Positions 6,582-15,305 of a DNA stretch of 33,631 nucleotides are shown here, in pieces (the stretch's first letter is position 1; each line of letters opens with the position of its first letter). Where the stretch lies: the NCBI GenBank assembly GCA_012523405.1, contig JAAYIN010000109.1, positions 1 to 33,631 on the forward strand, in the 5' to 3' direction. The notes under the pieces are model-generated. The model was not told the DNA's origin. It saw only the letters and a program-made list of their open reading frames with translations, and made no database searches. Source of the stretch: Clostridiales bacterium (GTDB taxonomy: Bacteria > Bacillota > Clostridia > Christensenellales > Aristaeellaceae). The position numbers and the translations under genes are program-made.

Positions 6582-8104
6582 TCCACTTCACTCCTTTTCG
6601 AGCCAGCCATATACAGACCCAGTTCGTGAGGCGTAGCGTCCTTCGCATCGATATTCGCCACAATCTCGCCCTCGTAAATCACGAGGATTCGGTCGCTGAC
6701 ATTGAGCACCTCGTCCAGCTCGAGGCTGACCAGAAGCACCGCTCTGCCCGAGTCGCGTGCAGCGATCAGCTGCTTGTGGATGTACTCAATCGCGCCCACG
6801 TCAAGGCCGCGCGTAGGCTGAACGGCGATGAGAATCTCGGGCTCGAGATCCATTTCTCTGGCAACGATCGCCTTTTGCTGGTTACCGCCTGACATGCTGC
6901 GCGTCGGGGTTTCGGCGCCCTGACCCGACCTGATATCAAATTTCTCAATCAGCTCATCCGCATGGCGGTAGACTTCGCCAAAGTTCAAAAAACCATGGCT
7001 TTGAAATTCGGGCTTATAGTAGGATTTGAGGATTAAATTTTCTGCCAGCGAATAGTCCAGCACAAGTCCATGCTTGTGGCGATCCTCGGGGATATGGCTC
7101 ATGCCCATATCGTTGCGCGCACGAATGCCCGCATTTGTGATTTCCTTGTTGTTGAGGAACACCTTGCCCTTGTCCGTCTTCATCAGACCCGTCAGCGCAT
7201 AGACGAGCTCGGTCTGGCCATTGCCGTCAATGCCCGCGATGCAGACGATTTCGCCCTTGCGCACAGAGAACGACACGTTCTTCACCGCATGCTTGCCGTG
7301 ATGCTTGCCAATCACCGTGAGGTTTTGGACCGTGAGCACGGGCTCTTTGGGCTTGGCTTCATCTTTTTCGACCGCGAAGCTGACCTTACGTCCAACCATC
7401 ATCTCTGCCAGCTCGTCCTTATCGCTTGATGCGATATCCACCGTGCCGATATACTTGCCTTTGCGAAGCACGGAGCAGCAATCTGCCGCTTCCATGATCT
7501 CATTGAGTTTATGCGTAATGAAGAGAATAGACTTGCCCTCGGCTGCCAAATTCTTCATGATTTTGATCAATTCATCAATTTCCTGCGGCGTGAGTACCGC
7601 AGTCGGTTCATCGAAAATCAGAACCTCGTTTTCGCGGTAGAGCATCTTGAGGATCTCCACGCGCTGCTGCATGCCCACAGTGATCTCACTGATGAGCGAA
7701 TCAGGTTCAACCATCAAGCCATATTGCTTGGATAACTGAATAACGCGCTTGCGTGCGTCATCCATTTGAAGGACGCCTCTGCGCGTGGTTTCTACACCCA
7801 TGATGATGTTTTCCAGCACTGTGAAATTATGTACCAGCTTAAAATGCTGGTGAACCATACCGATTCCCAGTTTGTTTGCATCATTGGGGTTATTAATATC
7901 TGCTTTTTTTCCGTTTTTGCGGATCTCACCGCTTGTAGGTTGGTACAGACCGAACAATATGCTCATCAGCGTGGATTTACCCGCACCATTCTCGCCCAAG
8001 AGCGCATGTATTTCGCCTTTTTTCAGCCGAATCGTCACATCGTCATTTGCACGGATGCCCGGAAAATCCTTCGTGATGTGAAGCATCTCAATAATGTAGT
8101 CCAT
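6578..8104 (-). CDS. Nucleoside ABC transporter ATPase, NupO type, 508 aa
   Basis: This double-domain ATPase powers the importer. Domain 1 has Walker A GENGAGKST (37-45), signature ITVGMQQR, and Walker B with LIFDEPT. Domain 2 has the degenerate Walker A GIDGNGQTE, a signature MSGGNQQK, and AVQPTRGLDVG in place of the usual DEPT. This asymmetry is normal for the sugar/nucleoside (RbsA/YufO) class, where one site is weakened. Length is typical. The ATG at 8104 follows GAGGAG. Its stop overlaps the NupP start. It is separated from the upstream binding-protein gene by a 111-bp gap holding a strong hairpin, which may lower its expression relative to the binding protein. Confidence 0.95.
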   Translation of the reverse strand: MDYIIEMLHITKDFPGIRANDDVTIRLKKGEIHALLGENGAGKSTLMSILFGLYQPTSGEIRKNGKKADINNPNDANKLGIGMVHQHFKLVHNFTVLENIIMGVETTRRGVLQMDDARKRVIQLSKQYGLMVEPDSLISEITVGMQQRVEILKMLYRENEVLIFDEPTAVLTPQEIDELIKIMKNLAAEGKSILFITHKLNEIMEAADCCSVLRKGKYIGTVDIASSDKDELAEMMVGRKVSFAVEKDEAKPKEPVLTVQNLTVIGKHHGKHAVKNVSFSVRKGEIVCIAGIDGNGQTELVYALTGLMKTDKGKVFLNNKEITNAGIRARNDMGMSHIPEDRHKHGLVLDYSLAENLILKSYYKPEFQSHGFLNFGEVYRHADELIEKFDIRSGQGAETPTRSMSGGNQQKAIVAREMDLEPEILIAVQPTRGLDVGAIEYIHKQLIAARDSGRAVLLVSLELDEVLNVSDRILVIYEGEIVANIDAKDATPHELGLYMAGSKRSEVE

Positions 8105-8162
8105 CAGGTGCCACTCCTCTGCCTGTGTGGGAACTGCGTTTTCTCGTGTAAAATAATGAAGA

Positions 8163-8189
8163 GGGGCAGGCAGAAGCTCTGCCTGCCCC
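8163..8189 (-). terminator. Hairpin between binding protein and ATPase genes
   Basis: GGGGCAGGCAGA (8163-8174) and its perfect complement (8178-8189) form a 12-bp GC-rich stem with a 3-base loop. On the minus strand the sequence that follows (TCTTCATTATTTTA) is only moderately T-rich. It is best read as a partial terminator or mRNA 3'-end stabiliser inside the operon. Confidence 0.7.
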
Positions 8190-8215
8190 GCTTGGGTATT
8201 GAGTCGGTTTAAAAA

Positions 8216-9274
8216 TTACTGAACAACAGCAACCTTTACGATGGTGGTGCCAAGGCCGTCAGCCTGCTCAGCATCCGCATCGGTCTTGATGGCGACTTCG
8301 CCAGCTGCAAGCTTTGCATACAGTGCATCGTAGTCAGCCTGCGTGAAGGTAGCAAACTTAGAGTTTTCCATGGGCAGTGATACGCCGTTGTCAGCTGCAC
8401 CAAGGGTTAGGCTCTGTCCGCCCGGGAATTCGCCAGCGGCATAAGCAGCAAGAACCTTCTCAACGGAAGCAGCAAGGCCCTTCATTGCAGAAGTGATAAC
8501 GGTTTGGGATTCGCCGGACTGATCAACGTCAACGCCGATAACCTTGCCATTTGCTGCTTCTGCAGCTGCCATAGCAGAGTTACCAACAGCGCCGCCGCAT
8601 GCGAAGATGACTTCGATGCCGTCGTTGTACCATGCTGCTGCCAAAGCCTGTGCTTCGGGGGTTGCAGCAAAGCCGCCGGTGTAGTGATAGTTCATGGTGA
8701 TATCAGCAATGCCCATTTCAGCTGCTGCATCTTCTGCACCCAGAACAAATCCGTAGCCATAACGGATAACAGCAGGAACGGCCATACCGCCCATGAAACC
8801 TAGCTTGGTGTAGCCATCCTTCACAGCTGCATAGCCTGCCAAATAACCAACCTGCTCCTCAGCGAACACGATGCCAACAGCGTTGTCATTGGTGCGATAG
8901 GTGTAGTCAGCATCGTGGGGATTGCCGTCGATGAGGACGAACTTCACATCAGGATACATATCCTGAGCGATGAAGATGGGCTCTTCAAACAGGAAGCCGG
9001 GGGTAACGATGACCTTAGCGCCGTCGTTGACAGCCTTTTCGATCTCGTCCAGATACACTTCAGTGCCAGCAGCGCTGGGCTGATAGTAGTTGTAGGTCAG
9101 GCTATTTGCATCGCAGAAAGCGACGATGCCTTCCCATGTGCCTTGGTTAAAGGATTTGTCGTCAATGGTTCCGATGTCTGTGATCATAGCGATTTCATAG
9201 GTGTCAGCCAATGCAGCTGCACTCATGCCAAGAACCAGCGTCAGAGCCAATAGAATAGAAAGTACCTTCTTCAT
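8216..9274 (-). CDS. BMP-family nucleoside-binding protein, 352 aa
   Basis: This is the extracellular receptor of the importer (BmpA/PnrA/NupN family, PBP1 fold). A signal peptide covers about residues 1-23 (MKKVLSILLALTLVLGMSAAALA). The mature start carries the family motif ITDIGTIDDKSFNQGTWEG (31-49), and GVDVDQSGE (247-255) is the C-terminal-lobe ligand region. The frame extends upstream to 9403, but ATG 9274 is chosen because GGAGG sits just before it and the signal peptide starts there. There is no cysteine at the cleavage site, so it is not an obvious lipoprotein, unlike most Gram-positive relatives. It is the first gene of the operon. Ligand specificity (purine or other nucleoside) is inference. 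Confidence 0.93.
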   Translation of the reverse strand: MKKVLSILLALTLVLGMSAAALADTYEIAMITDIGTIDDKSFNQGTWEGIVAFCDANSLTYNYYQPSAAGTEVYLDEIEKAVNDGAKVIVTPGFLFEEPIFIAQDMYPDVKFVLIDGNPHDADYTYRTNDNAVGIVFAEEQVGYLAGYAAVKDGYTKLGFMGGMAVPAVIRYGYGFVLGAEDAAAEMGIADITMNYHYTGGFAATPEAQALAAAWYNDGIEVIFACGGAVGNSAMAAAEAANGKVIGVDVDQSGESQTVITSAMKGLAASVEKVLAAYAAGEFPGGQSLTLGAADNGVSLPMENSKFATFTQADYDALYAKLAAGEVAIKTDADAEQADGLGTTIVKVAVVQ

Positions 9275-9331
9275 GAATGGTTTCCTCCTCGCAGTTTTGC
9301 AATTTTTTGAACGTGCCATTTGCACACAATA

Positions 9332-9340
9332 ATTATAGCA
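9332..9340 (-). promoter_or_regulatory. Extended -10 promoter of the nucleoside importer operon
   Basis: On the minus strand TGCTATAAT (TATAAT at 9337-9332) is a perfect extended -10. It predicts a start near 9325 and a leader of about 50 bases, too short for a purine riboswitch plus expression platform. Confidence 0.6.
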
Positions 9341-9450
9341 GAAAAGGGCTAATAATGAAAGTATATTTCCTAAAATAGACAAACTATATGTCAACAAATA
9401 CATGCTTTGTGCATAGTTTCACAAAACCGTACCCCATGGGTCAACATTTC

Positions 9451-9479
9451 TTGACAAAATATTTCCACTACGCTATCAT
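9451..9479 (+). promoter_or_regulatory. Consensus promoter for the 615-aa membrane protein
   Basis: TTGACA (9451-9456), a 17-bp spacer and TATCAT (9474-9479) predict a start near 9486 and a leader of about 100 bases with no ORF of note. Confidence 0.7.
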
Positions 9480-9587
9480 TCAACATGACAAGAGGGTATG
9501 ATTACATAGAATTTCCCAAATAAATGTCCCATTACCCCCGCATATGTACGATGAAAAATACTCATAAGAACATAGGAGGAGACAACC

Positions 9588-11435
9588 TTGCTACTGCTTA
9601 TTTTATTGTTTCTGCTATTGATCCTGCTGTCCACGCTGCTCAAAAAGCGCTTTGAGCAAATGCTGCCTGCATTTGCCTGCGGCACGACTTTGCTGCTGTA
9701 CGTACTTGCCATGGGTCAAGGGTTGCTTATGGCGCAATGGGTTGTGCTCGCGGCTGTCATCGCCGCTGCGGGGTGCCTCCTCGCGCAGGTGATCAAAAAG
9801 CAAGGGCGCGGCCTGCTCGGTTCCTTTGCATCCAATGTATTAACGCCCGGGCTGCTTGCCTTCGCACTGCTTTGTGCGCTATTTTTCTTTGCCTCGCGCT
9901 GGCATGTCGTCCAGCACACTGACGACTATTACTACTGGGGCATTGAAGCACATGCCATTTTCGCAAACGACGGGCTTGTCAGTGCCTCCGCCCACCTCGC
10001 GCCCCGCTTCATGAGCTACACCCCCGGGATGCAGTTATTCCAGTGGCTTGGGCTCAACGCCATAGGCGAATGGTCTGAGGCGCAGGTGTTTTTCATGCTC
10101 TTTGCGAGCTACGCAGTCTTCACTTTGCCCCTCACAAGCCGCATTACATGGAAGAAAGTATACCTCCTGCCCATCTACCTGCTCATCGCCGTTGCTCTCC
10201 CCGCGCTCATCAGCAGCGATGCGTATGCCATGCTCCGCGTGGATACCGTCCTTGGGCTATGCTTTGGCTATGCGCTAATGGAAGCATGGATGATCTCCTC
10301 ATCAAAAGCCGACAGCAGCTTTCACCTCGTCAGCTTCGCCCTATCCCTTTGCATGCTGGTCTTGATCAAACAGGTCGGCATTGCATGGGCGCTGATCGCC
10401 GTTTCCATGCTGCTGTTTGTCCGCAATCCCGTCAAGCGCGTAGGGGTCAAGCGGCTTTCGCTGCTGGGGGCATGTGCTGCTCCGATTCTGGTTTTTGGCA
10501 GTTGGCTTCTTTTCACCAAGCTCAACGGTCTAAGCGGCGGGCAGTCCACCAGCGTATCTGCCTTGCTGTCAGGCAATTTGACCCTCGCCAACGGACGCGA
10601 CCAGCTCCCAAGCATGCTCCTTGGCATTTTTACCGGCACTGAGCAGTCCCTTGCCATAGAGAATGCGCGCAGCCTTGAGCTTCCGCTCATCGCTTGGGTG
10701 CTAATCCCCACGCTCGTGCCACTATTGTTGATTCGTTTTTATCCCGAGCATAAAAAAACCCTCAAGGCGCTCAGCCTATGGGGAATCGGATGCTTCCTCG
10801 TCTGTCTCATCGGATACGCGTTCAGCTTCCTCACCGTCTTTGCCAACGAGTGGAGCGAGCTGCAACCCAACAGCTTCTTCTTGTCCCTCACCAAGCGGTA
10901 TATCTGTCCCTATCTCATCGGGCTTGTGGTTGTGCTCCTATCAGCCGCCTCCGATGCGATTGCAAGCCTCAAATCAAAAACACCGATGCGCATTTTGCTC
11001 GCAGTGATCGCCGCGCTCGTTCTGGTCTTTACCAACTGGGCCTCCATCACCACAGAGCTAGCACCCAAGGCTTATGCAGGCTATGCGCAGGACAACCCGC
11101 TCTACGCCTATGAGTATGAAAGCGAGTGGACATACGGCATTGACGACCCCGAGGACATCATCGTTTTATACGGTTCAGAGTCACTCCCCTACGTGAGCGA
11201 GCGCCTGCAATACGTCCTCGCCCCCTCAAAGCTTGTGATCCTGCGCGAGGAATCCATCACAGAGGAGGAGTTCGTATCCTTCCTTCAGGAAAACAACATC
11301 ACCCATATCCTATGTACCGATGAGTACAACACCGTCTTTGAAAACGCAATCCTCTATGAGGAATATGAATGGCTTGACGCCTACAGCCTCTATGAAGTGC
11401 AGTGGGACGGCGACACCCCCGTCATCCTCTATTAA
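9588..11435 (+). CDS. Polytopic membrane protein, probable GT-C-type glycosyltransferase, 615 aa
   Basis: A hydrophobic protein with many predicted membrane spans through about residue 480, then a soluble C-terminal domain of about 130 residues ending in VQWDGDTPVILY. After the third span the first external loop contains HTDDYYYWGIEA. The paired acidic residues just after a transmembrane span match the usual position of the acidic motif in GT-C transferases that use lipid-linked sugars. The MSYTPGMQLFQW segment that follows fits the same fold. The start is TTG at 9588, supported by AGGAGGA (9574-9580) 7 bp upstream. It has its own promoter and terminator, so it is monocistronic. The donor and acceptor are unknown; a role in cell-surface glycan assembly is inference. 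Confidence 0.65.
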   Translation: MLLLILLFLLLILLSTLLKKRFEQMLPAFACGTTLLLYVLAMGQGLLMAQWVVLAAVIAAAGCLLAQVIKKQGRGLLGSFASNVLTPGLLAFALLCALFFFASRWHVVQHTDDYYYWGIEAHAIFANDGLVSASAHLAPRFMSYTPGMQLFQWLGLNAIGEWSEAQVFFMLFASYAVFTLPLTSRITWKKVYLLPIYLLIAVALPALISSDAYAMLRVDTVLGLCFGYALMEAWMISSSKADSSFHLVSFALSLCMLVLIKQVGIAWALIAVSMLLFVRNPVKRVGVKRLSLLGACAAPILVFGSWLLFTKLNGLSGGQSTSVSALLSGNLTLANGRDQLPSMLLGIFTGTEQSLAIENARSLELPLIAWVLIPTLVPLLLIRFYPEHKKTLKALSLWGIGCFLVCLIGYAFSFLTVFANEWSELQPNSFFLSLTKRYICPYLIGLVVVLLSAASDAIASLKSKTPMRILLAVIAALVLVFTNWASITTELAPKAYAGYAQDNPLYAYEYESEWTYGIDDPEDIIVLYGSESLPYVSERLQYVLAPSKLVILREESITEEEFVSFLQENNITHILCTDEYNTVFENAILYEEYEWLDAYSLYEVQWDGDTPVILY

Positions 11436-11441
11436 TCCGCT

Positions 11442-11485
11442 ATGCCGCTTGACGTATATCTGTCAAGCGGCATTTCTATCCTTTT
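11442..11485 (+). terminator. Intrinsic terminator
   Basis: ATGCCGCTTGAC (11442-11453) pairs perfectly with 11462-11473, followed by TTCTATCCTTTT. Confidence 0.8.
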
Positions 11486-11522
11486 CACAGCCCCGCAAAA
11501 ACCCGAAAAACATAATAGAAAC

Positions 11523-11551
11523 TTGACACTGCATATCCTGCATGTTATTCT
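11523..11551 (+). promoter_or_regulatory. Strong promoter for the XRE-cupin operon
   Basis: TTGACA (11523-11528), 17-bp spacer, TATTCT (11546-11551), with TGT directly before the -10 as an extended element. Confidence 0.75.
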
Positions 11552-11612
11552 CAAAAATGTACATATTTTTATCATTTAGGTGCCGCACGGCATCAATAAG
11601 GAGGGTCTTATT

Positions 11613-12191
11613 ATGGCAGAGAACACTGAACAAATCCGACTCATCGCACTGCGAATTCGTGACCTACGAGATATCGCCGGTTTATCCATTGCCGAGGTAG
11701 CACAACGCGCAGGCATTGATCAAATTGAATACGAAGCGTATGAGCAAGGCAGCACCGACTTTTCTTTTTCGCATCTGTTTAATATTGCAGAGGTTCTTGG
11801 CGTCGATATTAGTGACCTTCTCACAGGCGAAAGCCCCAAACTGCAAGGCTACATCCTCACCCGCAAGGGACAGGGGCTAAACTTCAACCGCCGCACACAA
11901 TACCACTATCAGCACCTTGCCTACAACTTCCGCGAAAAGCTATCCGAGCCTTTCATCGTCACCGTCGGTGAAGATCCGGCAGACGTTATCAAGCAGGCGC
12001 ACAGCCACGAAGGACAGGAATTTGACTACGTGCTCCAGGGCACCCTCAAAATCGTTCTTGGCGGCAATGAACTCTATCTCAAAGAAGGCGACAGCGTCTA
12101 CTACGACAGCTCTTTGCCTCATGCAATGTACGCAATCGAAGGTGAATGCCGTTTCATTGCCGTAGTTGTTAAGGAAGGGGCGAAAGCATAA
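11613..12191 (+). CDS. XRE helix-turn-helix regulator with C-terminal cupin domain, 192 aa
   Basis: This is a two-domain transcription factor. Residues of about 8-72 form the Cro/C1 helix-turn-helix (LRDIAGLSIAEVAQRAGI, ending VLGVDISDLLTGE). From about 120 onward there is a small-barrel cupin with HEGQEFDYVLQGTLKIVL, then LKEGDSVYYDSSLPHAMY, the usual cupin motifs 1 and 2, which bind a small effector. The frame opens with GTG at 11580, but ATG 11613 is preferred with AAGGAGGG at 11598-11605. Its stop overlaps the start of the acyl-CoA synthetase (TAATG). This regulator-ligase pairing recurs in Clostridia. The cupin probably senses a carboxylic acid or CoA ester handled by the enzyme, which is inference. 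Confidence 0.88.
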   Translation: MAENTEQIRLIALRIRDLRDIAGLSIAEVAQRAGIDQIEYEAYEQGSTDFSFSHLFNIAEVLGVDISDLLTGESPKLQGYILTRKGQGLNFNRRTQYHYQHLAYNFREKLSEPFIVTVGEDPADVIKQAHSHEGQEFDYVLQGTLKIVLGGNELYLKEGDSVYYDSSLPHAMYAIEGECRFIAVVVKEGAKA

Positions 12192-13864
12192 TGAAACCAC
12201 TATATCATGAGTACCTCAACTGTCCCACGGAATATGCTACCTACGATGATTTTAATAAAAAGTTCCGCATCGCGCGTCCTGAGAGCTTTAACTTCGCTTT
12301 TGATATCGCCGACAGGATCGCCAACGAAGCACCCGAGAAACTCGCTGTCCTATGGACGGATGAAAATGGTACTGCGATTCGTTATACTTTTGGAGAACTA
12401 AAAGAAGAGAGCAACCGCGCAGCGAACCTCCTCGTATCCAAAGGCATCAAAAAGGGCGACAAGGTCATGCTGATCCTGCGCCGTCACCTCGAGTTTTGGC
12501 CCATCATGATGGCTCTTCACAAGATCGGTGCTGTAGCGGTTCCCGCAACTCACCTCCTGACTGAAAAAGACGTACTCTACCGCGTGGAATGCGCTCAGAT
12601 TCAGATGATGATCATCTCTCACAAGGACGAAGGCGTACTCAAATCCGCCCAGATCACCAAAGAGAAATGCCCATGTCTTGAAAACATCATGGTTTTGCGC
12701 GGCGAGCGCGAAGGCTTTAGCAGCTACGGCGTGGAAATGCCGCTTCAAAGCGATGTATTTGACAAACCTCAGGGAGATGCGTATCCTCAAAATGAGGATT
12801 TACTCCTTCTTTACTTCACCAGCGGTACAACCGGCATGCCCAAGATGGTTGTTCACAACCACTACTACCCGCTCGGACATATCGCCACAAGCCTCTATTG
12901 GCAGCAGTGCATTGATGATGGTATCCACCTAACCATCAGTGAGACCGGCTGGGCAAAGAGCGTTTGGGGCAAGCTTTACGGACAATGGCTCACTGGCAGC
13001 GCCGTCTTTGTCTACGATTTTGAGCGTTTTATTGCTAAGGATGTTCTTCGTCAACTGGCTACCTTTGGCGTAACAACCTTCTGTGCACCGCCAACCATGT
13101 ACCGCTACATGCTCCAAGAGAATTTTGCAGGCTACGACCTATCCAAGCTCAAGCACTGCGCAGTTGCAGGCGAGCCCCTCAACCCCGATATGGCGGATGA
13201 GTGGGTTAAGCGCACAGGCATGCCGCTCCTTGAGGCATTCGGTCAGACCGAGCTGCAAGTAGCGCTCGCTACCTTCCCCTTCATGAAGGTCCGTCCGGGA
13301 AGCATGGGCAAGCCCAGCCCGATCTTTGACATTGACCTTGTGGACGAGAATGGCGTTAGCTGCGCTGCTGGTGTCACAGGCGAAATCGTTGTGAGAACCA
13401 ATGATGATTCACTACCCATCGGCATGTTCTCAGGCTACTACGAGCAGCCCGAGCTGACAAAGACCGTATGGAGCAACGACATCTATCACACCGGCGACGT
13501 CGCATGGCGCGATGAGTGGGGCTACTACTGGTACGTCGGCCGTACAGACGACGTGATCAAGTCCAGCGGCTACCGCATCGGACCGTTCGAGGTCGAAAGT
13601 GCATTGCTAGAGCATCCTGCCGTTCTTGAAACAGCCATCACCGCTGCACCTGACGAGCTTCGCGGCAACGTGGTAAAAGCCACCATTGTCCTAAAGCCCG
13701 GCTTCACAGCAGGCGACGAGCTCAAAAAAGAACTGCAAGAGCATGTCAAGCGCACCACCGCTCCCTACAAATACCCGCGCATCATCGAATTTGTCAGCGA
13801 GCTACCAAAGACCATCAGCGGAAAAATCCGCCGCGTAGAACTACGTGAAAGAGATAATCAATAA
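12191..13864 (+). CDS. AMP-forming acyl-CoA synthetase, 557 aa
   Basis: This is an ANL-superfamily enzyme that activates a carboxylic acid to an acyl-adenylate and then to acyl-CoA. Motifs are in order: the P-loop YFTSGTTGMPK (208-218), AFGQTE in the middle, YHTGDVAWRDEWGYYWYVGR with the hinge region, and the C-terminal KTISGKIRR, whose Lys545 is the adenylation lysine. The spacing and the WYVGRTDDVIKSSGYRIGP run resemble medium-chain or benzoate-type acyl-CoA synthetases (ACSM-like) more than acetyl-CoA synthetase. It is translationally coupled to the cupin regulator and followed after 28 bp by an L,D-transpeptidase. The actual acid substrate cannot be read from sequence. Confidence 0.92.
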   Translation: MKPLYHEYLNCPTEYATYDDFNKKFRIARPESFNFAFDIADRIANEAPEKLAVLWTDENGTAIRYTFGELKEESNRAANLLVSKGIKKGDKVMLILRRHLEFWPIMMALHKIGAVAVPATHLLTEKDVLYRVECAQIQMMIISHKDEGVLKSAQITKEKCPCLENIMVLRGEREGFSSYGVEMPLQSDVFDKPQGDAYPQNEDLLLLYFTSGTTGMPKMVVHNHYYPLGHIATSLYWQQCIDDGIHLTISETGWAKSVWGKLYGQWLTGSAVFVYDFERFIAKDVLRQLATFGVTTFCAPPTMYRYMLQENFAGYDLSKLKHCAVAGEPLNPDMADEWVKRTGMPLLEAFGQTELQVALATFPFMKVRPGSMGKPSPIFDIDLVDENGVSCAAGVTGEIVVRTNDDSLPIGMFSGYYEQPELTKTVWSNDIYHTGDVAWRDEWGYYWYVGRTDDVIKSSGYRIGPFEVESALLEHPAVLETAITAAPDELRGNVVKATIVLKPGFTAGDELKKELQEHVKRTTAPYKYPRIIEFVSELPKTISGKIRRVELRERDNQ

Positions 13865-13892
13865 CCAAAAACAATTGGAGGAAAAATACAAA

Positions 13893-15140
13893 ATGCTAAG
13901 GACGATTCAAAGAAAGACGGCGCTGCTACTCACCGCCTTGTTGCTTCTGTCCCTTCTACCGACCGCATCCCTTGCTACGTCTAGCTCAAAAAACGTGAAT
14001 AATCTACCCGTTGGAACCACAGAAGGCTACGAAAGCGGCGCAAACTGGTTCGGGGAGGATTTTTCATACGATGTCACGGACGAGGAGACCATGTGGGAGC
14101 TACTCACAAGGCCCATCACCGTGCTTGATATCGGCGGCGACGCACCTGAAAAAACGCGTGTGTATCCGCTTGATTCACCCGGCGGGGAAAAGGTACTGTA
14201 TGAATTTATGGGAGGCTCTTTCTTTGGAAACCTTGGCGGTGTGCATGTATTGGGCGAGGACGAGGACGGCTATACCTTGATTGAGGGCATCGATGATTAC
14301 GATCGCCTCATCACAGGCTACGTCAAGACCCGCCTCCTCAAGGAAGTCACACCCAACCAAAAGTATGGTATTATCATCGACAAGCTCACCCAGCGCCTAT
14401 ACGTCTATATCGACGGCAAGCTCTGGTCAAGCTGCGCAATCTCCACAGGCCTTGTCAACGACGCGCAGCCCTTTAACGAAACTGCCACAGGCGAATATCT
14501 CCTTGGCAGTTGGGTTGGGGGCTTTGACTCGGAGGGTATGTACTGCGATATGGCGATCCGCTTCAACGGCGGTGACCTTATCCACCAAGTCCCCTACGTG
14601 ACCCTCGGCGACGGCACAAAGCGCTTCTCCAAATACGAGGCGCTCCTTGGTCAAAAAGCAAGCCACGGCTGCGTGCGTACTGCACGTATCGCTAACGAAG
14701 AGGGACTTTGCATTCGTTGGCTATGGGAGAACGTGAAGAAAAAGACAAAGGTACTCGTCTGGGATGATGACGGTCGAACCCTTCCCTATCCCGATGACGC
14801 GCTTGATCTTTACTACAACGAAAACGGCGGCAGCTACTACCACAGCGTTGCAGATTGCAACTCCGTGCGTGACAAGTACCTGCCCCTCACAGGCTTTAAG
14901 TACAGCGAGCTAGATACCGCTGCTTATGCTGACCTTGAGCGTTGCCCCACCTGTCTCCCCGAGCTTCGCAAGTCCATCATCGACAAGGGGAATGCTGCTC
15001 GCGGCACATCTTCATTAGCGTCCGGCACCGCCGCATCCTCAACCGATGCTACCCCAACCATCCCGCCGTCATCCATTGATGGTACCATGGTCATCTCCAC
15101 CGACGATGATGTGCATATCAGCATCTCCGACGACGACTGA
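13893..15140 (+). CDS. Secreted L,D-transpeptidase (YkuD family), 415 aa
   Basis: This enzyme cross-links or edits peptidoglycan by an L,D-transpeptidase reaction outside the membrane. A signal peptide spans about residues 1-29 (ending TASLAT). An SH3-like region (about 75-150) is followed by the YkuD domain, starting KYGIIIDKLTQRLYVYIDG. The catalytic site is ASHGCVR with His258 and Cys260, plus His231 upstream. After the domain there is a conserved-looking tail: YYH (His317), Cys322, and CPTC (Cys351/Cys354), then a Ser/Thr/Ala-rich acidic end. The start at 13893 is chosen over the earlier in-frame 13845 because GGAGG (13877-13881) precedes it and the signal peptide begins there. It overlaps nothing but may be read through from the synthetase operon. 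Confidence 0.92.
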   Translation: MLRTIQRKTALLLTALLLLSLLPTASLATSSSKNVNNLPVGTTEGYESGANWFGEDFSYDVTDEETMWELLTRPITVLDIGGDAPEKTRVYPLDSPGGEKVLYEFMGGSFFGNLGGVHVLGEDEDGYTLIEGIDDYDRLITGYVKTRLLKEVTPNQKYGIIIDKLTQRLYVYIDGKLWSSCAISTGLVNDAQPFNETATGEYLLGSWVGGFDSEGMYCDMAIRFNGGDLIHQVPYVTLGDGTKRFSKYEALLGQKASHGCVRTARIANEEGLCIRWLWENVKKKTKVLVWDDDGRTLPYPDDALDLYYNENGGSYYHSVADCNSVRDKYLPLTGFKYSELDTAAYADLERCPTCLPELRKSIIDKGNAARGTSSLASGTAASSTDATPTIPPSSIDGTMVISTDDDVHISISDDD

Positions 15141-15161
15141 TCATTCCAGGAAAATGCAAAC

Positions 15162-15196
15162 AACCGGGCGATTCTTAGTCGTCCGGTTTTTGATTT
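15162..15196 (+). terminator. Intrinsic terminator after L,D-transpeptidase
   Basis: AACCGGGCGA (15162-15171) pairs with TCGTCCGGTT (15179-15188) with one G-T wobble, followed by TTTTTGATTTG. Confidence 0.8.
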
Positions 15197-15242
15197 GTTA
15201 CCTTTCCCCGCGAATATTCCTTCCTCACCCACCCATTGCCAA

Positions 15243-15272
15243 TTGCGCACCACCATCCATATGCTGTATAAT
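15243..15272 (+). promoter_or_regulatory. Probable promoter for the 182-aa membrane protein
   Basis: TTGCGC (15243-15248), 18-bp spacer, and perfect TATAAT (15267-15272). The -35 is weak. Confidence 0.5.
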
Positions 15273-15305
15273 AGACGCACCATAACGAAAGGGGAGCGAC
15301 ACGCG

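Noticed and set aside
9275-9340. Purine riboswitch before the nucleoside importer
   Set aside because: The predicted leader is about 50 bases and lacks the three-way-junction sequences of that class.
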